Of a stretch of DNA of 64,000 nucleotides, positions 13,001 to 25,209 are shown piece by piece. Source of the DNA: Rhodamnia argentea. Lineage: Eukaryota; Streptophyta; Magnoliopsida; Myrtales; Myrtaceae. The position numbers and the translations under genes were made by a program. Location of the stretch: the NCBI RefSeq assembly GCF_020921035.1, contig NC_063153.1, positions 14,384,001-14,448,000 on the forward strand, written 5' to 3'. Each line of letters begins with the position of its first letter. The first letter of the stretch is position 1. The notes under the pieces are model-generated. The model saw nothing but the letters and a program-made list of their open reading frames with translations. It did not search any database and was not told the DNA's origin.

Positions 13001-14461
13001 CATGATGCTGATGTGAATGTCATCTCATGGAACAGGTTTGTTTACCCTTAGCTTGTCCTATATCGACACTCACTTAAAACTCTGCATTGTTGATCTTATT
13101 GGTGACCCGTGAATGATTTGAATCTGTTCAGGCTGGCTAGCTGTATGTTGGCATCGGGGTGTGATGATGGGACATTTTCAATTCGTGATCTTAGATTACT
13201 CAAGGTATTTCTTATCTATGGAGCATTTTCCATTCTTGTGGTGGAATGTTTTCGGAAAGAGGTGACATGTGGTGAAATCCCTTTAGAGCATGACTGCATG
13301 AGCCTTGATAAAAGCTTTACTTATTTTGATACTAGTTGCGTTTTCAAGCGGCACCTTAACAGAAAAAGTTTATGCAATCTGTTGTTCTTCTAGTGATTTC
13401 TCTAGTAAGTAGCTCTTCTTCATCTGCTATGTATTCTATTTTTCAGTTTTTCAGAGTGCAATCTGACGTATGTGCGATAGTCTGTTGGCAGTTTCCTCGA
13501 GTTAGTTTGCACTTGATTCTTCCTATTAGCTAACGACAGTTTCTCGCCTTTCGCTCTTTCTCATTAATTCTTCCTCTCTCTTTCATATCCTCCAAGAGGA
13601 AATTTCCTGCCTTGGTAGGCATCAAAGCTTGTTTACTCTCATTTTGTGGATACACGTGCTTAATCTCGTGAAGATGGTCTGTTCCCCATGAGGATGCTCT
13701 TTCATTATTAACTGCTTGTATGGATTTATTCGGCCATACCTTTTCTTTACATTGTCATATAACAAACCTGGGACTTTAAAGGGATCTCTTCGAGAGGGAA
13801 CTGTAATTTGTTTTTTCTTTGCCAAGTACTTGAAAACTTTTAGATCCTTATTATGTCGTATCTTTTTTCATTTGATAGGAAGGTGATTCTGTGGTTGCTC
13901 ATTTTGAGTACCATAAACACCCGGTCACCTCAATCGAATGGAGCCCACATGAAGCCTCTACATTGGCAGTGTCATCATCCGACTGCCAGCTCACGTAAGT
14001 TAACATGCATATTGGAGACTACAGAAGCAGCATAAAATGTCAACTATTCAATGCGATAAATGGTAAACGATTTGATGCTCTCACTGAATTCTCTCTTTCT
14101 TGGACTTTGATGAACAGAATCTGGGATCTTTCCTTGGAAAAGGATGAGGAAGAGGAGGCAGAGTTTAAAGCCAAAACGAAAGAGCAAGTGAATGCCCCCG
14201 AGGATTTACCTCCACAGCTCCTCTTTGTTCACCAGGTACGATACATATCCCAGGCATGTATATTGAGCATAATCTAGAAGCAGTCGTCTTTCGTTTCCTC
14301 ATGCTCAACCATCACTTCTCTGTTAACAGGGACAAAAGGACTTGAAAGAATTGCATTGGCATGCTCAAATTCCAGGAATGATTGTATCTACAGCAGCGGA
14401 CGGTTTTAACATCCTCATGCCCTCGAACATACAGAGTACTCTTCCTTCAGATGGTGCCTGA
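10089..14461 (+). CDS. GRWD1: GRWD1-type WD40 protein (ribosome assembly / histone chaperone)
   Basis: Twelve exons (10089-10136, 10293-10459, 10674-10752, 11088-11264, 11383-11481, 12432-12600, 12691-12797, 12896-13035, 13132-13204, 13879-13994, 14118-14235, 14330-14461) encode 474 residues. A basic start ([16 protein letters not shown]) precedes an RBBP4-like N-terminal helix region ([19 protein letters not shown]), an acidic tract ([19 protein letters not shown], about residues 132-150), then WD40 repeats with clear GH...WD signatures ([38 protein letters not shown]). It closely resembles the plant protein I remember as At2g19540, orthologous to animal GRWD1 and yeast RRB1, which chaperones ribosomal protein L3 in the nucleolus and binds histones. 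The fourth intron starts GC rather than GT (donor CAG|GCAATT at 11265), needed to keep the conserved [11 protein letters not shown] junction. The model agrees with the family along its whole length. Confidence 0.92.
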
Positions 14462-15465
14462 AAATCGACACCTCACCGAGCAATACCTGCCCTACCCAAA
14501 GGACACAGTGCTAAATGACTTCCAACCATGGAGGTGCACAAACCGCATGAGCAGGTTCTACGCAGTGGATGATGCAGCAACATACCGTGCTCATAACCGC
14601 GAGTCGTGTCTGTTTTCCATTTGTATGGTTCTGTCTTGCTTGCTGTGCTACTTAGCTTCGTTGTCCCGCTCTTTTGATGTTTGCCCGTGCAAGGGTTTCT
14701 GGGAATTTTCAGTAGAATATTTGGTCTTGGCGGCCATCCTCAATTTTGGGAATGTTTGGTAACTTGAGATCTTTGATCCTAAGCATCGGTATAAGTTAAT
14801 GCACATGTGGATACATTGTGAGTCTGAATTTGTAATGTTCATTTGAAGCATCAGGTTCAATTTTCTGGTTTGCTTGGTTGGCTGTGCTTTTCTTTAAAGG
14901 AATTTGAAACGTGCTTCTTGTACTTGTAGGTGAGGGAATAAACTGGTATCTTAGAATAATGTCCAATCTTTAGTTGTCCGAATATCAGGAAGTTTGTTGG
15001 ATGGAACTATTAGCAAATTTGGTGGTTGTTGTCATTTCAGTTCTTTCATAGACTTTCCAGAATTTTGACATGAACTTTTCCAAAAAATAGAAATTCCTTA
15101 AAAAAATATTTTGAAATACCGCTTGAAAATAAATACCGAATACTAGTCAATCACAGCCAAAACACGCGTGTGGCGAGGGGTGAGAGCGCAACACCACTTG
15201 CCACCACCCTTCCTTGGTGGGGACTCAATCAAAGAACTCCGGTCAGTCTCGTCTTCTCCGACGGCGACCTCTCACCCATCGATCTCCCCTCAAACCCACC
15301 TTCATTTTCACTTCATTTCTTGACCTTCCAGTCTCTCTCTCTCTCCTCCTCCGAACCCAGATCGAGAGCTCCTTCATTTGCCCGGTTCTTGAAAATTTCT
15401 GCAATCCTCGGACGAATCGGAGGCTTGGAAGCTTTCTCCGCTGGAAAAAGCTTCGATTTTGCGAC
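14462..15465. other. 3' UTR of GRWD1 gene and upstream region of the NPP gene
   Basis: Open frames at 14382-14762 are read-through of the GRWD1 terminal exon in another frame. No separate gene is supported. From about 15170 the composition turns GC-richer, as a 5' leader of the next gene with a CT-rich run (CTCTCTCTCTCTCC, near 15335). Confidence 0.45.
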
Positions 15466-16977
15466 ATGGGCTCCGACAAACAAGCCCCGATAATCACCCA
15501 AGAAGAGGACCCTCCGAACCCATCCACCGCGCTCCTCTCGTTCGACACTGACTCGGTCGACGAGTCGACGAAACCGAAGTCCTCGGCTCAAAGACCCGTG
15601 GCCACCGTCGCCTTCATCTCTCTCCTCCTCGTCACTTGCATCGCTCTCTCCGCCGCCGCCGCGTTCGCCTTCCTTTTCTTCTCTAAACCTCCACCTTCCA
15701 CTTCTCCGTCGTCGTCGTCGGCGTCGGCATCAGCGTCGAACGCGTCTAATTCCGATTCCAATTCAATTGAAACCACCGCTCGCTCTCTCAAGAAGCTGCA
15801 GAAGCCGGTGGTTCTTCTGATCTCGTCCGACGGGTTCCGGTTCGGGTACCAATTCAAGACCCCGACCCCGAACATCGGCAGGCTGATCGCGAACGGGACT
15901 GAGGCCGAGGCGGGCCTGATTCCGGTATTCCCTACTCTCACTTTCCCTAATCATTACTCGATTGTCACTGGCTTGTACCCTGCTTATCACGGCATCATCA
16001 ATAACCACTTTGTGGATCCTCATACTGGGGACACCTTCAATATGGCTAGTCATGAGCCCAAGTGGTGGCTCGGCGAGCCTTTGTGGGAAACCGTGGTGAA
16101 TCATGGGTTGAAGGCCGCCACTTACTTTTGGCCAGGATCTGAGGTTAATAAAGGATCGTGGACTTGCCCTGAGCGTTTCTGCAGGTTTTACAATGCATCA
16201 GTGCCGTTCGAGGAGCGGGTCGATTCGGTCTTGAAGTTCTTCGACGTGCCTAGTAATGAGATACCTGCGTTCATGACTTTGTATTTCGAGGATCCTGATC
16301 ATCAGGGTCATGAGGTTGGGCCTGATGATCCTCAGATCACCGAGGCAGTTGCGAGGATCGATAGGATGATTGGAAGGTTGATCGAGGGTCTAGAGAAGAG
16401 AGGGGTTTTTGAGGATGTTAATATAATCATGCTTGGTGATCATGGGATGGTTGGGACTTGCGATGAAAAGCTGATATTCTTGGATGATTTGGCATCTTGG
16501 ATTGACATCCCGGCAAATTGGGTGCAATCTCACAGTCCATTGCTGGCGATCCGTCCTCCTTCAAGTGTATCACCGGCTGATGTCGTTGAGAAGATGAATG
16601 AGGGATTGAGATCCGGCAAAGTTGGGAATGGACAGTATTTGAAGATGTATCTCAAGGAAGACTTGCCAAGTAGGCTTCATTATGCGGCGAGTGATCGGAT
16701 TACGCCCATAGTAGGGTTGATTGAAGAGGGATACAAGGTGGAACAGAAGAGAAAGAAGCACCAGGAATGCGGAGGAGCGCACGGCTATGACAATGATATC
16801 TTCTCCATGAGGTCGATCTTCATTGGTCATGGTCCTGAGTTCGCTAGGGGGCGAAAAGTCCCTTCTTTTGAAAACGTTCAGATATACAACTTGGTCACTT
16901 CGATTTTGAAGATACAGGGTGCTTCAAATAATGGATCTGCTTCTTTTTCAAAATCTATTCTTTTGCCTAGCCCGTGA
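15466..16977 (+). CDS. Nucleotide pyrophosphatase/phosphodiesterase (NPP/ENPP family)
   Basis: This is a single exon of 503 residues. The frame is open upstream to 15214, but MGSDKQAP at 15466 is the likely start because it gives the usual short cytosolic tail before a membrane anchor at about residues 44-72. A serine/alanine-rich stem follows, then an alkaline-phosphatase-superfamily catalytic domain. The metal and nucleophile residues of the family are all visible: D122 in ISSDGFR, nucleophile T159 in FPTLTFPNHYS, the aspartate and histidine of DPDHQGHE, the pair in LGDHGM, and the histidine of GGAHGYDN. It should be a type II membrane or secreted enzyme hydrolysing nucleotide pyrophosphate or phosphodiester bonds. 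I recall intronless Arabidopsis homologues at At4g29680-29700, adjacent to ACHT2, as here. The exact substrate cannot be told from sequence. Confidence 0.92.
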   Translation: MGSDKQAPIITQEEDPPNPSTALLSFDTDSVDESTKPKSSAQRPVATVAFISLLLVTCIALSAAAAFAFLFFSKPPPSTSPSSSSASASASNASNSDSNSIETTARSLKKLQKPVVLLISSDGFRFGYQFKTPTPNIGRLIANGTEAEAGLIPVFPTLTFPNHYSIVTGLYPAYHGIINNHFVDPHTGDTFNMASHEPKWWLGEPLWETVVNHGLKAATYFWPGSEVNKGSWTCPERFCRFYNASVPFEERVDSVLKFFDVPSNEIPAFMTLYFEDPDHQGHEVGPDDPQITEAVARIDRMIGRLIEGLEKRGVFEDVNIIMLGDHGMVGTCDEKLIFLDDLASWIDIPANWVQSHSPLLAIRPPSSVSPADVVEKMNEGLRSGKVGNGQYLKMYLKEDLPSRLHYAASDRITPIVGLIEEGYKVEQKRKKHQECGGAHGYDNDIFSMRSIFIGHGPEFARGRKVPSFENVQIYNLVTSILKIQGASNNGSASFSKSILLPSP

Positions 16978-19149
16978 TGTTTCTCTCTACAGCAGCTTCA
17001 GATCAGCCTCGCCTCACCGCTTCTAGGACGTCAGCGAAGCAAACCGAGCATCTTGATATAATGCAAAAAACATGTATCTAGGAGTTCGCCTAGGTAACAG
17101 TCACGGATCTAGAAATCAGGCAGTTCACTAGAGAGGTAAGGTTCTTGAATGCTTTGGATCATTCCTTGGTCAGTAATGTGGCATATATGTTTAGTAGTGG
17201 AATGCTATTAATTTGCCTAAGTCATTTCCATTCATTATGAGCTCAATCTGTGAGAACATAAATGGTTTATGTGATACCGATGATATATGTCATCTGGTGG
17301 CAGCAATTGCTTTTGTCATGTTTCTTGTGTTCAGGTTATGGTTTGTTTCAAGTACTCTGTCCTGGAACGTAGAATATGAGATAATAAGTATCAACGACTC
17401 ATATGCACATTAAAAGATTTCGAGTGTTAGTTGGCTGAGCTCGATTGAGGGTTTTAAGTCGGGTGGTCGGGTGGTGGTGGACTGGTGGCAGCAACAGTGG
17501 CTCGCTGGTGGTTGTATTGACAGAGGTGGGAACAGAACTGGAGGTGAAGACAGTGGTAAATTGGTAATGGAATGGCTGCTCCGCAGCGGCCTGGGTGAAG
17601 TGGTGGTAAAAATGGGAAATTACAACTCAAATGTGTTCTCTTTAACTTGTGGAGCGCTTCCTGTGTCTTTCACAATGCATCCGCAGAATTTTTCTGAGGA
17701 GAAAACCGTTTTCCGTGGAAGATCGGTCCTTTCGGTTTTTTGCTTTGCATCATGTCTTTACTGCTGTAAATCTTGAATCCACGAAGTACCGCAAGCAATG
17801 GAATCTCTATCATACGAAGTAGGGGAGTGCATGAACGAGATGTCTTTGTATGAATCAGTACGAGATGTCTTCATGAGCGACCCAATGAAGATGAAAAAAA
17901 AAGGCAAACATGACAAACATCTTTCGCGTGCCCTGACGTCAACCTCTCCAGACACGCGAACGCGACCCGGTTTTCTGCAAATCCTTAAGCCAACGAAAAA
18001 CGGATTGTCCCCAAAGATTGTTACTCTCATTGGCCGTCTATCTTGGGGCAGGTCCATATTTTCTTCTGGAGGTCAGATAAAATTAATAATGCAAATTAAC
18101 ATGTGGAGGAAGTAAAAGATAAAAAAAAAGAAAGAAAGAAAAGAAAGAAAGCTCTCAAATTGGTGTACTTGTTTGGAATTTTTATCATCTGTTTGTCACA
18201 AGTGTTAAATTTTGTATTTTTTCTAGTATTAACCAAATTTAACGGAAATTAATAAAGGTTAATTTTTGTCACAGTATACCAATATGGGATATAATGGTTA
18301 AAAAAATTAATTTGGAATAAATTTATCATGTGTGTCGGTTTGCGATTTTTTGCAGTAAAAACTTAGTCCGAGATAAATTTGTCACAAATATATCAATTTA
18401 CGATCTTTTGTGGTATTAACCAAACAAAAAGAAAAGGGAAAAGAACAGAGAAACTTGTCTACTTCCATTAAGACAATGAGGCAAGATATGAACCCCAAGG
18501 AGAAATTTCGCGGCTTCTAATGTGCTTATTACTATGTCCTGCAAATTGTATCCAATTTTTCTTGGCGTTAGAACTGTCTTCACTTGAAATAGCCATGTGT
18601 GATATCATCATCAAGGCCCTTTCAGTGGCAATCTTTATCATATGAGGCCATATATCAATTCTTTGATTAATGAATTATGCATCATTAGTGGTGGGTGTGG
18701 ACATTATTTTATGTGGGAGAACAATTATAGGTTGAATATTTGGTTGCGTTAATTAGGCTTAATTATTTTGAGCTGTTTCTTGCTTGCATTAATAATAAAA
18801 CCACATTCAAATGCTCCAAAGTCACTTCAACTCTTGTATTATTGATTTGGGTTCCACTCGGACTAATCATCCGGATAAAGTCTACCCAAGAACCAACCAA
18901 TTCCTTCTTCTTCTTTTTGTATTATTATTTTTTATTTTTTAAAAAGACATCTATTTCTTTATAATCAAGACAAATAGCAGTTACAAAGTACGTAGGTTCT
19001 AGGTTCCAGGAGATTTCGGACCTGGAATATAAAAGCTATCCTATGAAGATTGGTTCTCAGTTTTGAACCCGTAACTTACTCCGTAAACCCTCGAATCGAA
19101 TCACAATTGGTTAGGTAGGATCGGTTTGATCCGATTTGAGGGTCTATTT
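16978..19149. other. Intergenic region with simple and degenerate repeats
   Basis: A GGTGGTGG-like run lies near 17460-17500 and a GAAA-type microsatellite at about 18120-18151. From about 18170 to 18430 a degenerate AT-rich repeat recurs with words such as TTTGTCACA and GGTATTAACC, typical of decayed small transposons. The open frame at 17798-18115 has a basic, lysine-rich product with no recognisable domain, and I do not call it a gene. Confidence 0.4.
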
Positions 19150-19565
19150 TGGACAAAGGAAAAATAACACAAATAGTCTTTAAACTTTAGCCCAATGTGT
19201 AATATGATCCATAGCTTTTAATTTGATCAATAAGGTTCTTGAATTTTAGCCCAACGTGCAATATAATCTCCGAACTTTCATTTTGTTTAATGCGATCCCC
19301 GAACTTTTGCAGCATGTTCAACTTAATCCTTGATCTATAAGAAAATATCAAATGTCGTCCCTAAACTTGATTAAACATCTTCCTATAGTTCAAGGAATAA
19401 GTTAAGCATGTTCTAAAAGTTCAAGGATCATATTAGTCAAATTAAAAATTCAGGAATCACATTATACATTGAGCTAAAGTTCGGAGATCATATTGGTCAA
19501 ATAAAAAGTTCGGGAATCACGTTACATATTTCAAAGATCATTTATCTCATTATTCCTCGGACAAA
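19150..19565. mobile_element. MITE, hAT-like by target site, copy 1
   Basis: The element (19158-19557, about 400 bases) is a long imperfect palindrome. The left end GGAAAAATAACACAAAT matches the complement of the right end, AGGAATAATGAGATAAAT. Flanks TGGACAAA (19150-19157) and CGGACAAA (19558-19565) are an 8-bp target duplication with one difference. Inside, motifs like 'aacttttaatttgatcaata' recur on both strands. A second copy sits at 25218-25645. An 8-bp duplication points to the hAT superfamily (inference). Confidence 0.7.
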
Positions 19566-20083
19566 TGCTTACGTCAATATCAAACCAGCTCAATCTTCCG
19601 AATTTGTGGCCAAAATTGTAGGAAAAAATTAAATTCGAGCCCTCAATAAAGATCGCCCCATTTTCCATGCGCCCAAATTATGTTTTCAGTACGGCCAAAA
19701 AAAATTTATGCTTTCAGGATTTTTTTTTTTTTTTTTGGTCGAAGTGTTTTCAGGATTTGAAGAGCAAAAAAACCGACACTTTCAGGAAAATGCCGACGAC
19801 GCACCCAACATAAAAAAGCTCATGACGACAACCCTTTCTTGTTCTCGGCAGATTCTTCTGCGAATTTTCCCGGAAAATCAAAACCCAGAACACCCATCTC
19901 AAATCCCACGAATCATCTGTGCCTTTTCTGCCACGCCGTTCCATTCTGATCCTCAACAACTAAAAGTTTGATTCTTTAATATTTCACTTTCGTTTTCCGG
20001 CAAAAGTGGAATCTAATCTGTTTAATCCCTTCGATTCCTGTCTTGCTATTTCGCCTTTTGGAGGGGTGGTTTCTAATCTTTAG
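19566..20083. other. Upstream region of the ACHT-like gene
   Basis: No repeat with clear ends and no separate gene. The open frame at 19708-19971 is low in complexity at its start and lies in the probable promoter or 5' leader of the gene that begins at 20084. Confidence 0.4.
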
Positions 20084-22867
20084 ATGGCAGATGTTTTGAG
20101 GTCGTCGTCTCTGTACACTCACCGACTCTCCGATTCACCGTTGGCATCTTTCCCAGCTTCTGTTAATTCTGTCGTCCCCAATTTGAAATCGTGTAAGAGG
20201 ATTTTGTCGGTCGCAAGTTGCTCGATCGGTGATGTTTCGCCACTTGCTTTCAGACCCAGAAAGCAATTTGCTTCTTTGAAGGTATAAAGGTCTCTTACCT
20301 TTTTGCGTATTGTTCTCTTCAATTGCTTGTTTGCTTTTGGCCTTTTTGTGTTGCTGTTGTATGTTATTGCCCACTCAATTTTTGTTGAACTGTTAATGAT
20401 TGGGCACTAGTATTCCGAAAATTAGTGGTCTTGTCGAGACAGTTTCGGATTCTTTTGGGTTGATTTGGTAGGGGGGGCATTTGCTCATAATGTGGTCTGA
20501 TTCTGCAAACTTGTCTGCAAGTGGTGCTTTTCGTATGGTTTCAGTTGCATATCCGGCCTTTCTTTTTTCAATTCATGAATAATAGCGAATAGGGTTTAAT
20601 GGGCAATGAGTTATGATCGGTAGTTGAAATTTGGATCCTAGATGAAAGAATATTGTTTGCATAGTTAGAATCTGGCCTATAAGAACGTCTCCTTTTCCCA
20701 GTAAATGGTTGCGGATGCCTCTAACCCTGCTGTGCCACGTCCAGGAAAAGCAGCGTTCCCTGCTCATGTTTTCATTTCACGCCAATTTATTCTCCAATTC
20801 ACTCTGCTCTAGCCCCTGGCTAACTGAAGTTTCATTTAAAATGAGGTTATGCGCTCAATGGTTATCACGTGTCTCTCTTGATGATGGAGCCTGATTTTGG
20901 TTCTGTCTCTAACAAAAGAATTTTGTACACAGGACTTGTGGAAACAGAAACTTGTGAGCTGGTAGTCTCGTTTGTTTTTTTTCCAAAAAGCTTTGCTTAA
21001 TTATGTGTGTTGGGCAACAAAAGCGCGATCTTTACATGTCGTACTTCTCCATCACGAAATCCTTTATTTGTTTATTTATTTATTTATTTTCTTTTTGTTT
21101 TTGTTTTTTTTTTTTTTGGGGGGTGGGGGGGGATGTGGGGGGTTGGGGTGGAGTGCTTGAAGGGATGTCTTTATTGACAATCTCTGCAGAGTTTTGATCT
21201 CATTGTTCGATTGTTTAGGCTTTGGAGATGTCCAACACTAAAAGCGGAACTTGTCATTGCATTGTTTCTCTTCTCATTCTTTGTCCTATTGGTGGCTTCA
21301 CTTCAGGTGCATGCTGCTATTACTGAAACTGATCAGCCAAAATGGTGGGAGAAGAATGCAGGACCAAATATGGTCGACATCCAGTCTACACAAGAATTTC
21401 TGAGTGCTTTAAGTCAAGCTGGAGATAGATTAGTTATTGTTGAATTTTATGGAACTTGGTGTGCTTCTTGCCGAGCATTATTTCCAAAGGTAAAACACAA
21501 CTTCTCTGTCATTTTCCATTTTTATACTATTCGATAAGTTATCTTACATATGACGAATATTGATTTTGCTTTATCCCACTAGGAAACATAGCATCAGAAC
21601 AGGAAAGTTGTGGGTAATACATAGAAGTTGTATGCATGCTTTTTGTGTGTGTTGTGTGTGTGTCTCTGGCTGCTAACACTCTGAGGTGATCTTTGCCATT
21701 TGAGATTGCCCTGACGTTTATTGGGATGTTTGGTTGCATTTCGTTGCCATTCATGACCAGAGCACATTGAATGAAAATGTAACGGCCTTCGGGATCTGCA
21801 CCTGCAGACAGACTTTTATTTCTACAGAAATGTTCTGAGTATTTGGTCTTGAAGACGATTAAGGGACTTAATGAGTCTAAGATTAGAGGGCTTCTTGAAA
21901 ACCAAGGAGGCACTAGATTTTGGGATAGAAAATTAGGTGCAAGGTTTTTTCGCAAAAATGTGCTATTCAAATTGTCTTGGCTACTTGGACCAAAAAAAAA
22001 AAAATTGTCTTGGTTACCATTGGCCTTGGGAGTATCTATTGTTGGAATTGCTTTTGATCCATCTAGCATCATCGTGATATATTTATCTGATTATCTATGT
22101 CCATCAGATCTGCAAGACAGCTCAAGAACACCCCGAGATTTTATTCTTGAAAGTCAATTTTGACGAGAATAAGCCAATGTGCAAGAGCTTGAATGTTAAG
22201 GTGCTACCGTATTTCCACTTCTATTGTGGTGCTGATGGTCAGGTGGAGTCCTTTTCATGTTCCCTTGCCAAGGTATGCTTCGATTTCCATGTATAATTTT
22301 TAGTTAATGAATCTTGTTATAATTCAACACCACCGTTTCTTGAGATGGTTTTTGGTACATACTGAGTTACAAAACTAGGGGAAAAGCCGTGTAGCTATTG
22401 AAAGGTAGAAAAAAATGTAGATACTAATTAAGCTTAATCAGAGCCCCTTTACTGGCTAATAATCTTTTAGGGATTTATGCGTTCTTTTGGGTATCCTTAG
22501 GATGCCAAAAGACTTTTGCAGAATTAGAGAAAGTAATTAACACTTATCAAAGTTGAATATGCAAATGGTAGGATCAGTGATAATGTTCCTTTATGTCTTT
22601 AGGCTTGATTGAATGAATAATGGTGAACTCGGTGACAAATGCATGCTTGCAGTGGTTGCACAATAAGTAACCTGTGCCTCGTGCTTGTCATGTTGAAATT
22701 TCATCGTTTCTTTGTGGGATAATGCGCAGTTTCAGAAGATAAAGGATGCAATTGAAAAGCACAGCACCACTCGGTGCAGTTCTGGCCCGCTGAAGGGAGT
22801 TGGAGATCTCAATATTGAAATCGGGTCTCTTCTGAAGGACAATCCAACAGGATCTACTTCATTCTAG
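20084..22867 (+). CDS. ACHT2: Atypical Cys/His-rich thioredoxin, chloroplastic (ACHT type)
   Basis: Four exons (20084-20281, 21307-21489, 22108-22272, 22730-22867), all phase 0, encode 227 residues. Residues 1-66 are serine-rich and basic with few acids, as in a plastid transit peptide. The mature part opens with [20 protein letters not shown], typical of ACHT proteins, then a thioredoxin fold with active site WCASC at residues 117-121, the family's [14 protein letters not shown], and the cis-proline segment VLPYFHFY (P161). ACHT proteins are thylakoid-associated oxidising thioredoxins that link 2-Cys peroxiredoxin to inactivation of photosynthetic enzymes in low light (family knowledge). A frame open across the end of intron 1 (from 21211) would add a hydrophobic stretch through an alternative acceptor, but joining it to exon 1 breaks frame, so I prefer the acceptor at 21307. 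Intron 1 holds a long T/G low-complexity run near 21060-21160. Confidence 0.9.
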
Positions 22868-23953
22868 GACCACTTTAGGGGTTATTTAGCCAAATTGTGT
22901 ATCATCACTATCCATATTGCACATAAAAAAAATTTACTCATCATTAGGGTTTGCACCATGTCTTTGCTCTTTGTAAGAGACTTGATGGCAATTTCTGCGC
23001 ATTGCATTCTTTTGTCATTCAAAATTCTGTGATATATCAGTGTGTGTTGTAGCAAAGAGCAAATAAAACATATGACTTCTGATAATTGCAGTAAATTCGG
23101 TAACTTTACTTGTTTGCTCTGCATGACCAGCTTTCAACTAAAGAATTCATTTGTTAAACCAACCATTTTTGAAAATTTTTGTCTTCCATCTTGTCGTTTA
23201 ATATATATAATTTGAGTGCTGATCAAATTATCCATTATGTAGTTACGCCGGCTAAGATAAAATTATCATGAAGAAGAGAATGAAATTATGCGCCTCCTCT
23301 CAAAGACCCTAGTGAGTCGATAATGGTGAATAACTCAAGTCGACCGTGCAGATGACCACCTCTTGGGACGAGAAACCGACCTTAAGCAAGTATATTTCGT
23401 GTGAGGGAAGCTCAAATTTGAGGTTCTACACAAAATTCTACGAGTCGCCCACTCAGTTACGGGCATAATATGATGACTAACGATTTTCAATAGATGAGGT
23501 GATAGAAAGATGGTGTTCATTTCATTACTGTTAAGTTAGTAACTTTCAAAATGTGTAAGTAAACATGATTTATTGGCAGAATTATCGAGTTATTACGCAT
23601 TTGATGGGCGAGCCATGTGTTTGTACTATGTGCACAAGAATCTGCAAGGTACTACATATATCAATTCGAAAAACCTAATCGATATCATAATCATAAACGC
23701 AGGAACATGTGTACATACAAGTTACATTACCTGTGGTGAGCTAGTTTGTTTATTGATACACAAACTCATTCCTACTAAAGCATCTTCAATCAGTTCCAAC
23801 ATAGCAGCAGCAGGTGTTACTTCCTCAAAGCTTCAAACCAAAGTAATATCTCCATTTAGAGAATCCATGTCTGTAGAATCACTGGGCTTGAGGGAGAACA
23901 GGAGTGTGGTATAGAAGATGTAAGCATAGAACCCAGGCATTCGCCAACTACTC
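22868..23953. other. Intergenic region between convergent genes
   Basis: The 3' ends of the ACHT-like gene and the EMB2752-like gene face each other here. The open frame at 23573-23914 shows no domain. I see no repeat with definable ends. Confidence 0.4.
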
Positions 23954-24635
23954 TCACTTCTCCGACCGAATGGCCTCGCCTCTGTACACCCTCCAGGGTC
24001 CCTTATAGAACTTTGGCATCATGAGAGGAACCTCCTGCCCAGGATGATCTTCCCAGTACTTCTCCTGTTCAGCATCATAACACGTGCTTTAGTCAAAGCC
24101 TCAAGAAATCAGATACAAGAAAGTCTTGGCATGCGTCAAAAAAGGTGGAAAAAAGGGCGACTTCTCTTTTCTAGTCTAATTCCCAGCTCTCCAAAATCAT
24201 GTCCATCAATGTCTATTTCAATTCGCATAGACTTTTGACGGAAACCATCCAAAGATCTTGCATAATCGATAATCTCTTTAGAAGCTTCATAATCAAGTTC
24301 AAGGTCGAAGGATAGCATCAACTCTACTATTATAAGACAGGCAAGAACATGTGAGGACTCAGAAGTAAACCTAGACTCATTGCACAATTGCCACTGAATC
24401 AAGAAGCTAATGACAAATTTCCAGCACAACTCATGGGCTGTTAGAAAAGCACCTTGTACAGTTGCTCGGTGACTGCCGCCCCAATGACGCCAGTATAAAA
24501 AGCAGCGATATAGATGGTGACCAGGGGCTTGAAAGATTTAGGCCTTCGATACGGATCGACCATGGTCCACAGGATGTTCTTTTCCCACTTGGTGTACAAG
24601 TAATCGGCGTACTTCCTCCATAGATAACTCGTCAT
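23954..24635 (-). CDS. EMB2752: EMB2752-like small protein (embryo-defective family)
   Basis: Two exons on the minus strand, 24635-24453 and 24064-23954, join in phase 0 (LYK|EKYWEDHPG) to give 97 residues. The sequence starts MTSYLWRKYADYLYTKWEKN, carries a hydrophobic segment TIYIAAFYTGVIGAAV at about residues 40-55, and ends in MPKFYKGPWRVYRGEAIRSEK. It matches, from memory, the short Arabidopsis protein EMB2752 (At4g29660), which is needed for embryo development and has no defined biochemical role; a small organelle-membrane or complex subunit is possible (inference). The intron is 388 bases. Only the first exon is apparent as an open frame; the second is recovered from its conserved C-terminus. 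In Arabidopsis the gene neighbours ACHT2, as here. Confidence 0.85.
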
Positions 24636-25209
24636 TCTCGCCGGCCTCTCACGTCAGTCCTCACTGAACTGGAAAGTAGGATAGCAATTGAAGATTAGCA
24701 CAGCAAGAAGCATAGTCACACAGCAGTCTCCATGTTCTAAATCATAAACACAGTCAACAGAGAATCAGTGCCCAAAGGGTCATTTCGTCAAACACCTTAT
24801 ATGCATCTTCATTGAAAACCTTATTTTATCATTGCCATTATCGACTAACGGTGCGGGCATGCACGCATTTGACAAACGGATTGACTAAACGAGCAAGCCT
24901 GCACGGTCGGACCTATCTACCCAACATTTTCAGGCTGAAATGATCGAACTTTTTAAATAATTTCCGCAAGCATCTATGGACAAGTCGAATTGTCCCACTC
25001 GGGAATTGAAATTAGTCGAAACCACCAAAAACAGAGAGCGACACACATACGATGAATCAAAAGCAATGGAGAAGGGGTAGAGGAATCTACAGATGCTTGC
25101 CTGCATGTATGAGAAGAAGGTGCGCCACTTCTTCGCAGGAAGGAGGACGAGGAAGGAAGACTCCCGACAAAACAAATATCGAGCTGATGAATTAATCTGT
25201 CTAAAGGTT
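24636..25209. other. Upstream region of the EMB2752-like gene
   Basis: No additional gene. A cytosine- and adenine-rich stretch near 24640-24720 is probably 5' leader; there is no clear TATA box on the minus strand. Confidence 0.4.

Noticed and set aside
21211-21306. Hydrophobic N-terminal extension ([14 protein letters not shown]) for the thioredoxin-like protein
   Set aside because: The only acceptor that would include it does not keep frame with exon 1, and the resulting protein would lose the usual chloroplast targeting layout. I regard it as intron sequence.
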